DNA from: Paenibacillus foliorum
Lineage (GTDB): Bacteria > Bacillota > Bacilli > Paenibacillales > NBRC-103111
Assembly: GCF_013141765.1 (NCBI RefSeq)
Contig: NZ_WHOD01000045.1
Location: 248,001-312,000, forward strand
Length of the DNA: 64,000 bases
Reading direction: 5' to 3'
A program made the translations under genes and the position numbers. The notes beneath the pieces were generated by a model. The model saw only the letters and a program-made list of their open reading frames with translations, made no database searches and was not told the DNA's origin. Below are positions 17,825 to 27,429 of this stretch, piece after piece (the first letter of the stretch is position 1; every line of letters begins with the position of its first letter).

Positions 17825-18670
17825 TTATTGTTTCAAATTGACAACTTCCTGCAAAATTTGGTCAGAAGTAGTAATAATTCGTGAGTTAGCTTGAAAAGCA
17901 CGCTGAGCAACTATCATTTCTGTAAACTCGCCAGTCAAGTCAACATTTGACATTTCAAGTTGACCAGCCACGATTGCGCCTGTTCCATTAGTTGGATCAT
18001 TCGCTGTCAGAATCGCTCCGGAAACAGGTGCTCCAGCATCATTAGAGTTTGGAGATTGACGGTATAAATTTCCACCAACCTTTTCAAGACCAGAAGGATT
18101 AGCAACTTTCCCTATTCCGATAAAAACACCTGAGCTAGTAGTTGTTCCTGTACTATCAACCGTAATGATCTCACCTGAGTTAGAGATGGAATAAGCAGTT
18201 ACAGGTCCACCAGCACCCAAATTGTCTAGGTCGATTATTGCATTATCCGAACTAAGCACATACATACCGTCTGAAGTAACTAACTGGTTGTTTGCATCAA
18301 ATGAAAAGTTCCCTGCACGAGTTAAAAACGGTTCACCCGTTCCTGGTGTATCACTAACAAGGAAGAATCCATCCCCGTCAAGTCGCAAGTCTGTTGGTAC
18401 ATTGGTAGTCATTGCACTTCCTGGTGTATGTATCGTATCAATGGCGCTTATCGACACACCCAGACCGATTTGCTTTGAGTTGACTCCACCTTTGGTTCCA
18501 TCTACGGATGGAGTAACGCCTGCAACCGTTTGGCTGAGTATATCCTTAAACATAACGCGTCCGGCTTTAAAGCCAACTGTATTTACGTTGGCGATGTTAT
18601 TACCGATAACATCCAATTTAGTTTGAAACCCTCTCATGCCGGAAACTCCGGAGTATAGAGATCTTAACAT
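17825..18670 (-). CDS. flgE: Flagellar hook protein FlgE (FlgG-like annotation also common)
   Basis: 281 residues starting MLRSLYSGVSGMRGFQTKLD and continuing VIGNNIANVNTVGFKAGR, the hook/rod N-terminal helix. The C-terminus (EFTEMIVAQRAFQANSRIIT) is the matching helix. The middle holds the FlgE/FlgG DGDGFF motif. The frame opens upstream at 18724, but GGGAGG is nine bases before ATG 18670. Position after flgD and the TIGR02530 gene argues for the hook subunit; databases often label this family flgG. Confidence 0.9.
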   Translation of the reverse strand: MLRSLYSGVSGMRGFQTKLDVIGNNIANVNTVGFKAGRVMFKDILSQTVAGVTPSVDGTKGGVNSKQIGLGVSISAIDTIHTPGSAMTTNVPTDLRLDGDGFFLVSDTPGTGEPFLTRAGNFSFDANNQLVTSDGMYVLSSDNAIIDLDNLGAGGPVTAYSISNSGEIITVDSTGTTTSSGVFIGIGKVANPSGLEKVGGNLYRQSPNSNDAGAPVSGAILTANDPTNGTGAIVAGQLEMSNVDLTGEFTEMIVAQRAFQANSRIITTSDQILQEVVNLKQ

Positions 18671-18758
18671 AGAATGTTGCCTCCCGTTGGGTAATAAGAT
18701 TAGGTTGCTTCGGTCGTTCCACAACCAGGGGCTTCCTTATAAAGGTCCGGCCCTTCTG

Positions 18759-19136
18759 TTACGAAATAATGACCGCACTGTCAATTTGGGTGAACAAGTT
18801 ATCTTTCATTGATGCTTCATCAAGGGCGGTAACTACAGTCCTGTTCTTAATATTCACAATAAGTGCGGTATCGTTGATCAGCATTAGAGAATCTTTAGCG
18901 CCTTTGGACGCGGCTTTATCAATAGCAGACTGAATTTTGGCCAATTGTTCCGGCTGGAACTCAATCCCTCTTTGGCGAAGCCTCTGCTCTGCATGGTGAC
19001 TAAAACGGACTAACTCATTTTGTAGCACATGTTGAAACGTTCCGTCCTTCGTTTGGGATGGAGCATCGTTTCTCTTTAGCTGCTGAGTCCTTAAACTTCC
19101 CGGATATAGCTGGCCTACAGAAATTCGTTCGGTCAT
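18759..19136 (-). CDS. Flagellar operon protein, TIGR02530 type
   Basis: 125 residues. The segment FSHHAEQRLRQRGIEFQPEQ is typical of the small TIGR02530 family found between flgD and flgE in Firmicute fla operons. Its molecular role is not established as far as I know. ATG overlaps the flgD stop as ATGA, so it is translationally coupled to the hook-cap gene, which suggests a role in hook assembly. Confidence 0.85.
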   Translation of the reverse strand: MTERISVGQLYPGSLRTQQLKRNDAPSQTKDGTFQHVLQNELVRFSHHAEQRLRQRGIEFQPEQLAKIQSAIDKAASKGAKDSLMLINDTALIVNIKNRTVVTALDEASMKDNLFTQIDSAVIIS

Positions 19137-19591
19137 GGCTTAACCTCCGAGTTTGAAATTTCTGTAATTCGATCCAACTTAATCTGTTCCTTATCAACCA
19201 CAACATACTGTCCATCTGCTTTCACAACTATGGAGCCAACAACACCCTTTTTAATGACAGGATTGTTGCTATCACTTGTAACATTAGTCCAGGAAATTTC
19301 TTTTCCAATCAATCCCGATGCAAAGCCCAAGGTTTGACGGAGATTCTTCATTTCCGTGTTCATATTGGTTAACTGCTCGACAGACGTAAATTGAGCCATT
19401 TGTGCTATAAATTCTTTATCCTGAAGCGGCTCCATTGGATCTTGGTTTTTAAGCTGAGTCATCAATATTTTCAAAAACTCATCTTTGCCTAATTTGCCAG
19501 CATCCTCTTTTTTTACAGTACCTGAATTTTCGATGTTCGTCTTAGCGTAATAAGGATACACATTCCTGGTACTTACTATTGAATCAGACAT
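19133..19591 (-). CDS. flgD: Hook-cap (hook assembly scaffold) protein FlgD
   Basis: 152 residues. The conserved FlgD core is GKDEFLKILMTQLKNQDPME followed by PLQDKEFIAQMAQFTSVEQL. The C-terminal part is short, as in Bacillus FlgD, and lacks the larger domain of enterobacterial forms. ATG at 19591 has AGGAGG seven bases upstream. FlgD caps the growing hook and binds FliK-type rulers, encoded immediately upstream. Confidence 0.95.
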   Translation of the reverse strand: MSDSIVSTRNVYPYYAKTNIENSGTVKKEDAGKLGKDEFLKILMTQLKNQDPMEPLQDKEFIAQMAQFTSVEQLTNMNTEMKNLRQTLGFASGLIGKEISWTNVTSDSNNPVIKKGVVGSIVVKADGQYVVVDKEQIKLDRITEISNSEVKP

Positions 19592-19629
19592 TCGTTCACC
19601 TCCTAATCATTCATAAGGCCGTGTTATGC

Positions 19630-21195
19630 CTATGCCGTTGTATCGATAGAAGTTTGTCCAAGTCGATTTGTAACCGGTGTAGATGTAGCAGCTTCTTGAG
19701 CCAATTCTTCATCCAAGGATACAACATTATTCGTGCCGTTACCCTTTTGCTGCTTATTGGACTGTTGGGATTGCTGCTGCCGTTGATCTTGGAACATTCC
19801 TGATTGGAAAGATTGGCTTTGTGTTACTTCCAACTTTTCTACATGAATACCCTGACTCTGCAATGTAGTTCTAAGCTGGCTCAATTGACTTTCCAGCATT
19901 TCTTTGCCAGTCAAGCTATCTGCCATAAACTGCGCGATCAATTGGCCGTTGTGGATCGTTAGTTTCACATCTACTTGACCCAAGTGCTGCGGGTATAAGG
20001 AGAGCTTCGCTTCCGTGATCCCTTCTGCCCTTGCGTCTACGGTAAAGGATTTAATAATAAATTCAGTCATCTCTTCCGTAAAGTTATGTGAGTGCATTAG
20101 TAAAACCGGAGTTTTAGAAAGTTGTTCCCCGCTTTGAACCTGCTTCAAAAATTCATGCATAGGCATTACGTTATTATCAGCAGTTGAATCCACTATGACA
20201 TCCTCTAACGGCTCAAATAATGGAGTATCCTTAACTACTTCATCCACGGTTGTCTTAAGCGGGAACGCTTTAGCTGCCAAAAATTCCAATTTAGGATTAA
20301 CAGCCGTTACATTCACTTGGAATGTAGTATCTTTTTTAAATGGATTGGTAATGGTCGATGTTCCTGCTGTTCGATCTGTTGATGGAGTCGAAAATAGCTG
20401 AGCAGCAACTTCGCTATCTGTAACCGAATCCGTTGAAGTATCTCTTTCCAATTGAACGGCAATTAATGGCGATAATACTTGCTGTAGATCTGCAACTATT
20501 TTTTGCATAGCATTTCCAGTCAAAAGATTGGAATTCTGATCACGGTTAGATTGTAAAAGATCCTTAAAGCTTTCCAGTAGTTTATGAGCTTCAGCTTTGG
20601 TCACTGGCTTTAGTTCATCAACTGATACAGTCTGAGCGGAATCATTATCAGTAGTCGATGTTTCCAAAGGAACAAACAGCAACGGATTCAGTCTAGCGTT
20701 CTGTGAATTTCCAATCGCCTGCGGTAGAGCTTCATTAACCGTACCTTCTCCCGCCTCATTTCCTTGAGTTGGAGTCACGGTTAGAGCAGTTTGAGTTTGA
20801 GTCAGCAGAAGAGCTTGGATTTGTGCCAACCAAGCCTGTACACCAGGATCCTCAACCAAGGCAGAAGAACCTTCAGTATCCGTATCTATAAGCTTGATTA
20901 GATCATCTAACTGTTTCAATGAATCGGCCAAGCTCTGATCCGATGAAACCGCTGAATCTTCTTTTAGAGCAGCCATTAACTGAGCTAACGCATTTAAACC
21001 AACAAGGGATATTTGTGCATCACCTTGACTTACTTCAGCTTCACCTGCAAGCATTCCATTCAAAGTTGCCGAAAACCCTGTTTTGGCTTGACCGGTTAAT
21101 AAAGGTGCTGCAGATGTATTTCCGTTAGCATTGGTTGATGCATTCGATGAAGCTGAATTGGTTGGAGCTACTGATACTTGCGCTTGAATTTCCAT
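19630..21195 (-). CDS. fliK: Flagellar hook-length control protein FliK
   Basis: 521 residues. The N-terminal two thirds are low-complexity, rich in Ser, Thr, Ala, Gln and Asp. The C-terminal Flg_hook domain (about residues 370 to 480) includes LSLYPQHLGQVDVKLTIHNG and the next stretch QLIAQFMADSLTGKEML. A Gln-rich tail follows. It acts as a hook ruler and triggers the FlhB switch. GTG at 21210 lies within the ribosome-binding site, so I use ATG at 21195 despite its 14-nt spacing. Confidence 0.92.
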   Translation of the reverse strand: MEIQAQVSVAPTNSASSNASTNANGNTSAAPLLTGQAKTGFSATLNGMLAGEAEVSQGDAQISLVGLNALAQLMAALKEDSAVSSDQSLADSLKQLDDLIKLIDTDTEGSSALVEDPGVQAWLAQIQALLLTQTQTALTVTPTQGNEAGEGTVNEALPQAIGNSQNARLNPLLFVPLETSTTDNDSAQTVSVDELKPVTKAEAHKLLESFKDLLQSNRDQNSNLLTGNAMQKIVADLQQVLSPLIAVQLERDTSTDSVTDSEVAAQLFSTPSTDRTAGTSTITNPFKKDTTFQVNVTAVNPKLEFLAAKAFPLKTTVDEVVKDTPLFEPLEDVIVDSTADNNVMPMHEFLKQVQSGEQLSKTPVLLMHSHNFTEEMTEFIIKSFTVDARAEGITEAKLSLYPQHLGQVDVKLTIHNGQLIAQFMADSLTGKEMLESQLSQLRTTLQSQGIHVEKLEVTQSQSFQSGMFQDQRQQQSQQSNKQQKGNGTNNVVSLDEELAQEAATSTPVTNRLGQTSIDTTA

Positions 21196-21222
21196 AATTT
21201 TCTCTTTCACCTCCTTTCGATA

Positions 21223-22146
21223 TTATTGTGCTAAACGTGTGGAAATTAGTGCTGCTGTTTCCTTCTCTTGATCAGAAATAGCTGTAATGATTTTGGAACG
21301 ACCTGCACTGTCCATAGAACTTAATATAGAGATCACCTTCTCTGGATTCGTTTTTTGTATCTCCAAGAGTACGGTTGCAGCGCTCTTAGGAGTCATATTC
21401 GAGAAGGTTGCTCCTAGATCATCCTTGCTAAGCTTTTGACTGGCATTTGGATCTGGAGTCGATACCTGCTTGAGACGTTCTTGAAGTGCTGCGATTTGCT
21501 TGTCTTTTGTTGTTGTGAGATCTTTCAACAATATCGATGCGTCTGCAGCCATTTTAGGATTCATCTTTTCAAGTACCTTCACCCTCTCATCAACTTTCAT
21601 CATACTAAGCACCAGTACCATCTCAGCTGTGGTTAAATTCTCCATAATTGGCGCAGCCTTTGAAGGTGACATCTTAGCATACATCGAAGATAACTGTTGA
21701 ATTTTGGCGGTGTATTCATCATCATTTTGCGTTTTCGATTTCATTTGCTCTTCTAATGTACTATTTTTAAGCTGAAGCTCCTTAATTGTTTGGTCCCTTT
21801 GTTGAACAATAGTATCTGTTTTCTTAAGCTCCTGATCTTTTTGCTCCAGTTTGGAATTAAGCGCTTGAGCTGTCTCTTCCGCTACAGGGGCCGAAGTTGT
21901 TTGCTGCTGAGCTACCTTATCAGACGGCTTTCCCTCTGTTGATTTGACTTTTGGTTCTGGGATAACCGTATTAATAATGGGTATTTTGTTCGCTGCGCGT
22001 AGAACGTTATTCATCACATCGTAATCAAAAATAGTCAACAATACGCCAAGCAGTACAGCAGTGAATACAAAAGGGATCAAGAACCAAATTAGAAACCGTT
22101 CCATTGCGCCATACGAGGAGTTATTCTCAACATCCACATCTGCCAC
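21223..22146 (-). CDS. ylxF: YlxF-type membrane protein with MgtE N-terminal-like domain
   Basis: About 307 residues. One N-terminal membrane helix (FLIWFLIPFVFTAVLLGVLL) is followed by a coiled coil (about residues 90 to 150). A helical domain resembling the MgtE intracellular N domain/FliG-like repeats includes KAAPIMENLTTAEMVLVLSM and MTPKSAATVLLEIQ. Such proteins stand between fliJ and fliK in Bacillus-type fla operons; the function is unclear. I place the start at GTG 22146, eight bases after AAGGAGG. The first in-frame GTG (22155) overlaps that site. Confidence 0.85.
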   Translation of the reverse strand: MADVDVENNSSYGAMERFLIWFLIPFVFTAVLLGVLLTIFDYDVMNNVLRAANKIPIINTVIPEPKVKSTEGKPSDKVAQQQTTSAPVAEETAQALNSKLEQKDQELKKTDTIVQQRDQTIKELQLKNSTLEEQMKSKTQNDDEYTAKIQQLSSMYAKMSPSKAAPIMENLTTAEMVLVLSMMKVDERVKVLEKMNPKMAADASILLKDLTTTKDKQIAALQERLKQVSTPDPNASQKLSKDDLGATFSNMTPKSAATVLLEIQKTNPEKVISILSSMDSAGRSKIITAISDQEKETAALISTRLAQ

Positions 22147-22174
22147 TAACCACACCTCCTTGTACGTTTATGCA

Positions 22175-22615
22175 CTATGACAATCTCCGAAATCGGTTTG
22201 TAGCCATTTCGTCTAACTGCTCTTGCTCCTTCTTAAGAGCCGTTACGGTAAAACGTTGCTGCGCCCTATCTTTGGCTTTACACCAAATTTTTTCTTCCAG
22301 CATTTTTCCATTCAACACTTCCTGCTTGGTAACCATAACTTGCTGTGCTTGTTGCAGGTCTTTGTTTTTTGTCACAATTTTTTGGTCAATGTGGTCAACA
22401 AAATGCTGCAGCAACAATATTTGTGAAATTGTCGCTTTGTTCGAAGATACAATATGTAGTTGATCATGCAGGTCATCTTTCTCCGAGTGAAGCTCCGTTA
22501 ATGAAGACTCCTCTTCCCTTACTTTGCCTATCGCTTCGGAGAGCATCCACTCCGCTTGAGTTTTCTCATTGGTTTTGAGATCAACAATTTTTTGGAACGC
22601 ATATCGGAATCTCAT
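22175..22615 (-). CDS. fliJ: Flagellar export protein FliJ
   Basis: 146 residues, almost entirely helical and heptad-rich, as expected of the FliJ coiled coil that links the FliI ATPase to FlhA. The N-terminus MRFRYAFQKIVDLKTNEKTQ matches the family. ATG at 22615 lies 16 nt after the fliI stop. Sequence conservation in FliJ is low, so genomic position is part of the evidence. Confidence 0.9.
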   Translation of the reverse strand: MRFRYAFQKIVDLKTNEKTQAEWMLSEAIGKVREEESSLTELHSEKDDLHDQLHIVSSNKATISQILLLQHFVDHIDQKIVTKNKDLQQAQQVMVTKQEVLNGKMLEEKIWCKAKDRAQQRFTVTALKKEQEQLDEMATNRFRRLS

Positions 22616-22631
22616 AATTCGTTTTCATCCC

Positions 22632-23954
22632 TCATCCTTTTTGGAATTCTTGGATTAATCTTTCCTGAGCATCGCTATAAGTCAACTTGTCAGTCACTCT
22701 TTGCTTTGTGTAATCCCAAATGGATTGAATATATTCTAAGGAAAGATCAATCTCAGGATTAGAACCTTTTTGATACGCCCCTATATTTATAAGATCTTCC
22801 GAATCTTTATAAACAGACATCAACCGTTTCAATTGTTCGGCAGCGAGCATATGTTCTGAGGGCACAATTTCCTTCATTACACGGCTCACACTGGACAGTA
22901 CATCGATCGCTGGATAGTGGCCACGATTCGCAATACTCCGGTCAAGCACAATATGTCCGTCCAAAATACCTCGTACTGCATCTGCGATCGGCTCATTCAT
23001 ATCATCGCCATCTACAAGTACGGTATAGAAAGCGGTAATTGAACCCTTAGGTCCGGTGCCTGAGCGTTCCAGAAGCTTAGGCAGCATGGCGAATACGGAT
23101 GGAGTATATCCTCGTGTTGCAGGAGGCTCTCCGACAGCCAATCCAACTTCACGCTGTGCCATAGCGAAACGAGTTACCGAATCCATCATCATCATCACAT
23201 TAAGTCCGCGATCCCTGAAGTACTCTGCAATACTGGTAGCAATTAAAGCTCCCTTGATACGAATTAACGCAGGTTGATCGGAAGTAGCGACAATAACAAC
23301 GGATCTTGCAAGCCCCTCAGGTCCTAGATCGCGTTCTATGAAGTCAAGTACTTCACGGCCACGCTCTCCGATTAGCGCAATAACATTTACATCTGCCGAT
23401 GTATTTCTTGCGATCATTCCCATAAGTGTGCTTTTACCAACGCCTGAGCCTGCAAAGATACCAACGCGCTGGCCTTTACCAATAGTAAGCAGCCCATCGA
23501 TTGCACGTACTCCTACACTAATTGGCTCCAGAACACGCGGTCGCTTTAAGGGATTCCCCGGAGCATTGTTTGTTGAATATTGGGTCATTCTTGAAGGAAG
23601 AAACGTTCCATCCAACGGCTGGCCTAGCCCATCTAGAACTTTACCGAGCAATTCGTGACCAACCTGTACTGTAAGAGGCTTCCCTGTTCCAACAACATCG
23701 CAGCCAGGCCCAATCGCATGCAGCTCTCCCAGTGGCATTAGCAATACTTTGTTATTCTTGAAGCCAACAACTTCAGCCTTAAGAGGCTGATTGGATTTAA
23801 GTGGGTAAATGTAACACACATCACCAATGCTTGCATCAGGTCCTTCAGATTCAACCGTCAAACCGATAACCTGAGTAACCTTTCCATTTACACGGATTGG
23901 GTCTATCTGTCTAAGGTGCTCAATGTACTTGGAAGCATTCGGTACTTGATTCAT
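22632..23954 (-). CDS. fliI: Flagellar export ATPase FliI
   Basis: 440 residues, related to the F1 beta subunit. Walker A is GIFAGSGVGKSTLMGM. ALIGERGREVLDFIE and the Walker B region NVMMMMDSVTRFAMAQRE follow, as does a C-terminal helical domain. It energises and unloads export substrates with FliH and FliJ. Start ATG at 23954 directly abuts the fliH stop codon. Confidence 0.97.
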   Translation of the reverse strand: MNQVPNASKYIEHLRQIDPIRVNGKVTQVIGLTVESEGPDASIGDVCYIYPLKSNQPLKAEVVGFKNNKVLLMPLGELHAIGPGCDVVGTGKPLTVQVGHELLGKVLDGLGQPLDGTFLPSRMTQYSTNNAPGNPLKRPRVLEPISVGVRAIDGLLTIGKGQRVGIFAGSGVGKSTLMGMIARNTSADVNVIALIGERGREVLDFIERDLGPEGLARSVVIVATSDQPALIRIKGALIATSIAEYFRDRGLNVMMMMDSVTRFAMAQREVGLAVGEPPATRGYTPSVFAMLPKLLERSGTGPKGSITAFYTVLVDGDDMNEPIADAVRGILDGHIVLDRSIANRGHYPAIDVLSSVSRVMKEIVPSEHMLAAEQLKRLMSVYKDSEDLINIGAYQKGSNPEIDLSLEYIQSIWDYTKQRVTDKLTYSDAQERLIQEFQKG

Positions 23955-24773
23955 CTAAGTTCCCTCATTTCTGATGGCCAGATGCTGCAAAGCATTTTTG
24001 ATTTCCTTAAGCTGTGTATCAATTCTTGCGTCTATGCTGCCAAAGGATGATCGGACAACACAGCCATGGTCATGAACTGAAGGATCTGGAATAATCTGCA
24101 ACTCTGCTTGAGAGTCAATATGTAGCAATAGTTCTTCACGGGCATCTTGAATGTTAGAGAAATGAGTAGGAGCTACACAAAGTGTAATAATCCCTTTCTC
24201 TCTTCTTCTGGAAAGCACATGTTGAACAAGTTCGATAATCCATTCAGGTTCAACAGTTAGCTGACGTTCAACAATTTTTTCTGCAATGGAACAGCTTAAT
24301 TCGATTAAGAATGGTTCGGACTCTTGTATAATCTGCTGTTTAAGAACATAAGCCTGATCTAGTATCTGAGAAGCTTCTTGCAGCATTCCATCGTATTGCT
24401 CACGCAACTCTGTCTCTGATTGTTTAATCCCATCCTGATAGCCCTGTTGAAAGCCTTCATCTTTTAATTGGTTCTGTAGATCTATATCTCGCTGTCTTTG
24501 TTCGTTCCACCAGACCTCTGATTCTGCTTGAACTTGCTGTCTTATTGCTGCAGCTTCGTCCATTGCTGTCCTTATCTGTTCTTCAGCAAAAGTTTCAGCG
24601 TCTTGCAGTATTTGTTCTTTGATTAGTATAGCTTCATTAAGTTCTTCCAACTGCTGACTGTTTGTTTCATCACTCGATTCTTCAAGTGAAGTATATTCGG
24701 ACTTCACTGCAACTTCTACGACTTTTTTATCGTCTAAAGCAATATATTGTGTATATTTGATGACATTAGACAA
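23955..24773 (-). CDS. fliH: FliI regulator FliH (TTG start proposed)
   Basis: 272 residues. A short N-terminus leads to a Gln/Glu-rich helical region with coiled coil (about residues 40 to 150), then the FliH/V-ATPase E-like C-terminal domain (SCSIAEKIVERQLTVEPEWI). It is the peripheral stalk inhibitor of FliI. The frame opens at a GTG (24794) inside fliG. GGAGGAG lies nine bases before TTG 24773, giving MSNVIKYTQYIALDD, and this start overlaps fliG by only 8 nt. Confidence 0.92.
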   Translation of the reverse strand: MSNVIKYTQYIALDDKKVVEVAVKSEYTSLEESSDETNSQQLEELNEAILIKEQILQDAETFAEEQIRTAMDEAAAIRQQVQAESEVWWNEQRQRDIDLQNQLKDEGFQQGYQDGIKQSETELREQYDGMLQEASQILDQAYVLKQQIIQESEPFLIELSCSIAEKIVERQLTVEPEWIIELVQHVLSRRREKGIITLCVAPTHFSNIQDAREELLLHIDSQAELQIIPDPSVHDHGCVVRSSFGSIDARIDTQLKEIKNALQHLAIRNEGT

Positions 24774-25782
24774 TAATATCATCTCCTCCACCACGAGCGA
24801 TAATAATCTCGCCGGCCTCTTCTAGTCGCCGGATAGTAGCAACAATACGGGTTTGTGCTTCTTCAACATCTCGCAAACGTACAGGACCCATAAATTCCAT
24901 CTCTTCTCTGAACGTTTCAGCCATCCGTTTCGACATATTCTTAAATATCGCTTCACGTACTTCTTCACTAGCAACCTTAAGCGCTAGCTGCAAATCCGCA
25001 TTCTCAATATCACGAATGATACGTTGAATGGAGCGATTGTCAATATTGACGATATCTTCAAACACAAACATCCTTTTCTTGATTTCTTCAGCCAATTCAG
25101 GATCCTGAATTTCTAATGAGTCAAGAATGGTACGCTCTGTACCGCGATCAACGCCATTCAATATTTGTACGATAGCAGCTATACCACCAGCATTTGTGTA
25201 ATCTTGTGTTACCGTTGCGGAGAGCTTTTGCTCTAATACTCGCTCAACTTGACTGATAACTTCCGGTGAAGTACTATCCATCAAAGCAATCCGCTTTGCA
25301 ACGTCAGCTTGTTTCTCCTGAGGAAGCGAGGAAAGAATGATTGACGACTGTTCCGGCTGCAAGTAAGCCAATACCAACGCGATTGTTTGTGAATTCTCAT
25401 TCTGAATAAAATTAAGAATTTGTGCGGGATCCGCTTTCCTTGCGAAGTCAAACGGTCTAACCTGCAACGTTGCCGTTAACCGATTAATAATGTCCAACGC
25501 TTTTTGGGATCCTAGAGCTTTTTCCAATATATCCTTTGCGTAAGCAATACCACCTTGGGATATAAACTCCTGAGCCACACATATTTGGTGAAACTCTGCT
25601 AAGATAGATTCTTTCTCAACATTATCGACTTTTCTTACATTTGCAATCTCCAAAGTTAACTGTTCGATTTCTTCATCGCGTAGATGCTTGAATATTTGAG
25701 CCGAAACTTCGGGGCCTAGACTGATTAACAATATGGCTGCTTTTTGACGCCCTGTTAATCCTTGCTGCTGAACTTTTGCCAA
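24766..25782 (-). CDS. fliG: Flagellar motor switch protein FliG (TTG start)
   Basis: 338 residues. The N-terminal FliF-binding domain includes LTGRQKAAILLISLGPEVSA, the middle armadillo domain carries the EHPQ-equivalent region, and the charged C-terminal torque helix includes RGTERTILDSLEIQDPELAE. It couples the stator to the rotor. No ATG is available. Two adjacent TTG codons follow AGAGG, at 25785 and 25782, and the second has the better 9-nt spacing. The gene overlaps the fliH start. Confidence 0.95.
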   Translation of the reverse strand: MAKVQQQGLTGRQKAAILLISLGPEVSAQIFKHLRDEEIEQLTLEIANVRKVDNVEKESILAEFHQICVAQEFISQGGIAYAKDILEKALGSQKALDIINRLTATLQVRPFDFARKADPAQILNFIQNENSQTIALVLAYLQPEQSSIILSSLPQEKQADVAKRIALMDSTSPEVISQVERVLEQKLSATVTQDYTNAGGIAAIVQILNGVDRGTERTILDSLEIQDPELAEEIKKRMFVFEDIVNIDNRSIQRIIRDIENADLQLALKVASEEVREAIFKNMSKRMAETFREEMEFMGPVRLRDVEEAQTRIVATIRRLEEAGEIIIARGGGDDIIV

Positions 25783-25794
25783 CAAAGCACACCT

Positions 25795-27384
25795 CTATTC
25801 ATCTACTAGCCAAGTACGAAGCAGATTGACAAATTCCTCCGGCTTTCTCTTCGCCAAAGTTTCAAGCTGTTTGCGTATTTGGTTATCATTAGTCACATTA
25901 TCAATATCGATAGTCGGAAACTCCACTGTTGCAGGTTCAGCAGCCAGTTCATTCTCAGCTTCTTGTTGGGCTTTGCGTCTACGCATAAGCATATAACCTC
26001 CAATAGCAAGGAGTGCTAATGCAAGTCCACCTAACCCCCCGTATATTAACAGTTGATTTGAGCTTGGAGCCTCAGTTTGCGGTCTAGCAAACGAATGTGC
26101 AAATACGGTTACCTTCTTAGAAAGATCTGCCTCTGCTACAGGCGGTTTATTATCAGCTAATGCCGCTCTGACAACATTCACTAGTATTTGTTGAACTGCA
26201 TCCTTCGTTTCCTGAGTTAATGAATTGGGATCAGCAGGATTAGGTGGTTCAACACCGACATTAATGGTTAAATCTTTTACAAGGTAAGGAGTTGCCACTA
26301 TATCGTTAGTAATTCTATTGACCTCATAATTAACCGTTTTTTGAAGCTCTTCGGACTGAGATTTCCCATTATTAGAACTACCCGGATATCCTGGAACATC
26401 CGTTTGTCCGGTTCCGGGAACCCCTGCGGCGGCAGCACCTCCGTCACTGTTGTAGTTCTTTTGAATTTCCTGTACAGAAATTTCCAAGCCCTTTTGGTCC
26501 ACCGCATTCGGTGCGGTTACCAACTGCTGCTTCGAATTAGTTTGATCAAAATTCATAGTTGAGAAAACTTGAACAATAACCTTGTCTTTTCCAAGAATAG
26601 CTCCAAGCATTTGCTGGATATTCTTTTGAATATCATTTTTGAATTGATTGTTAATTTCAAAATTCTGTGTCGCTAGGTTAGCACTTGTAACTTTGCTTTT
26701 ACCTTTGGAATACTCAAGCAGCTCACCGTTCTGATCGGAAATCGTAATATTTTCTATCGGCAAATCCTTCACGCTATGAGAAACCAAGTTATACATAGTG
26801 TCTACCTTAGCCTGATCTAAAGTGTAGCCTTGTTTCATGTTAAGAACTACCGATGCGCTAGCTTTCGCCTTATCCGAACCCTTGGCTAGAAACACACTCT
26901 CTTCAGGCAAATTAATTAATACCTTTGAACTGCTCACTGCATTGTTAGAATTAATTAGCTGCTGCAATTCCCCTTGAACTGCATTCACATATTTAATGTT
27001 GAATTCTTTGTCCGTTGTACCGAAGGTGCTGTTCTGATTAAAAGCACCATAACCGACGTTACCCGTTTTATTTAAGCCTTGAGATTCAACGGCAAGCTTA
27101 ACATTGGCAACCTCACTTCTTGGAACACCTATGCTTTTACCATCCTCGCTTAGCTGATAAGGAATCTTAGCTCCATCCAAGTAAGTTTTGATCGAAGCAG
27201 CGTCACTAGGCTGCAAATTCGTATAGGCTAGCGCATACTCAGTCTTTGAAAAATTGTAACTAATTATAGCAATAGTCAATATAACAAGCACTAATGTCGA
27301 AACAAAAGTGATTTTTTGAGTTCTACTAAACTGACTCCAATATTGCTTCACACGGTTCCAATATTGGACTATATTCTCGTTCAC
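25795..27384 (-). CDS. fliF: MS-ring protein FliF
   Basis: 529 residues. A membrane helix lies at about residues 26 to 44, followed by ring-building motifs, including IPYQLSEDGKSIGVPRSEV and an EKEYN-like region (TTDKEFNIKYVNAVQGEL). A second helix (about 447 to 466, LLIYGGLGGLALALLAIGGY) leads to the FliG-binding tail KRKPEEFVNLLRTWLVDE. The start appears to be GTG at 27384, with a weak GGGGTGG site upstream. It seeds basal body assembly. Confidence 0.96.
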   Translation of the reverse strand: MNENIVQYWNRVKQYWSQFSRTQKITFVSTLVLVILTIAIISYNFSKTEYALAYTNLQPSDAASIKTYLDGAKIPYQLSEDGKSIGVPRSEVANVKLAVESQGLNKTGNVGYGAFNQNSTFGTTDKEFNIKYVNAVQGELQQLINSNNAVSSSKVLINLPEESVFLAKGSDKAKASASVVLNMKQGYTLDQAKVDTMYNLVSHSVKDLPIENITISDQNGELLEYSKGKSKVTSANLATQNFEINNQFKNDIQKNIQQMLGAILGKDKVIVQVFSTMNFDQTNSKQQLVTAPNAVDQKGLEISVQEIQKNYNSDGGAAAAGVPGTGQTDVPGYPGSSNNGKSQSEELQKTVNYEVNRITNDIVATPYLVKDLTINVGVEPPNPADPNSLTQETKDAVQQILVNVVRAALADNKPPVAEADLSKKVTVFAHSFARPQTEAPSSNQLLIYGGLGGLALALLAIGGYMLMRRRKAQQEAENELAAEPATVEFPTIDIDNVTNDNQIRKQLETLAKRKPEEFVNLLRTWLVDE

Positions 27385-27429
27385 TATTCCACCCCATCCA
27401 AAGACCGTAGCTACGACTCAACAGCTCAA

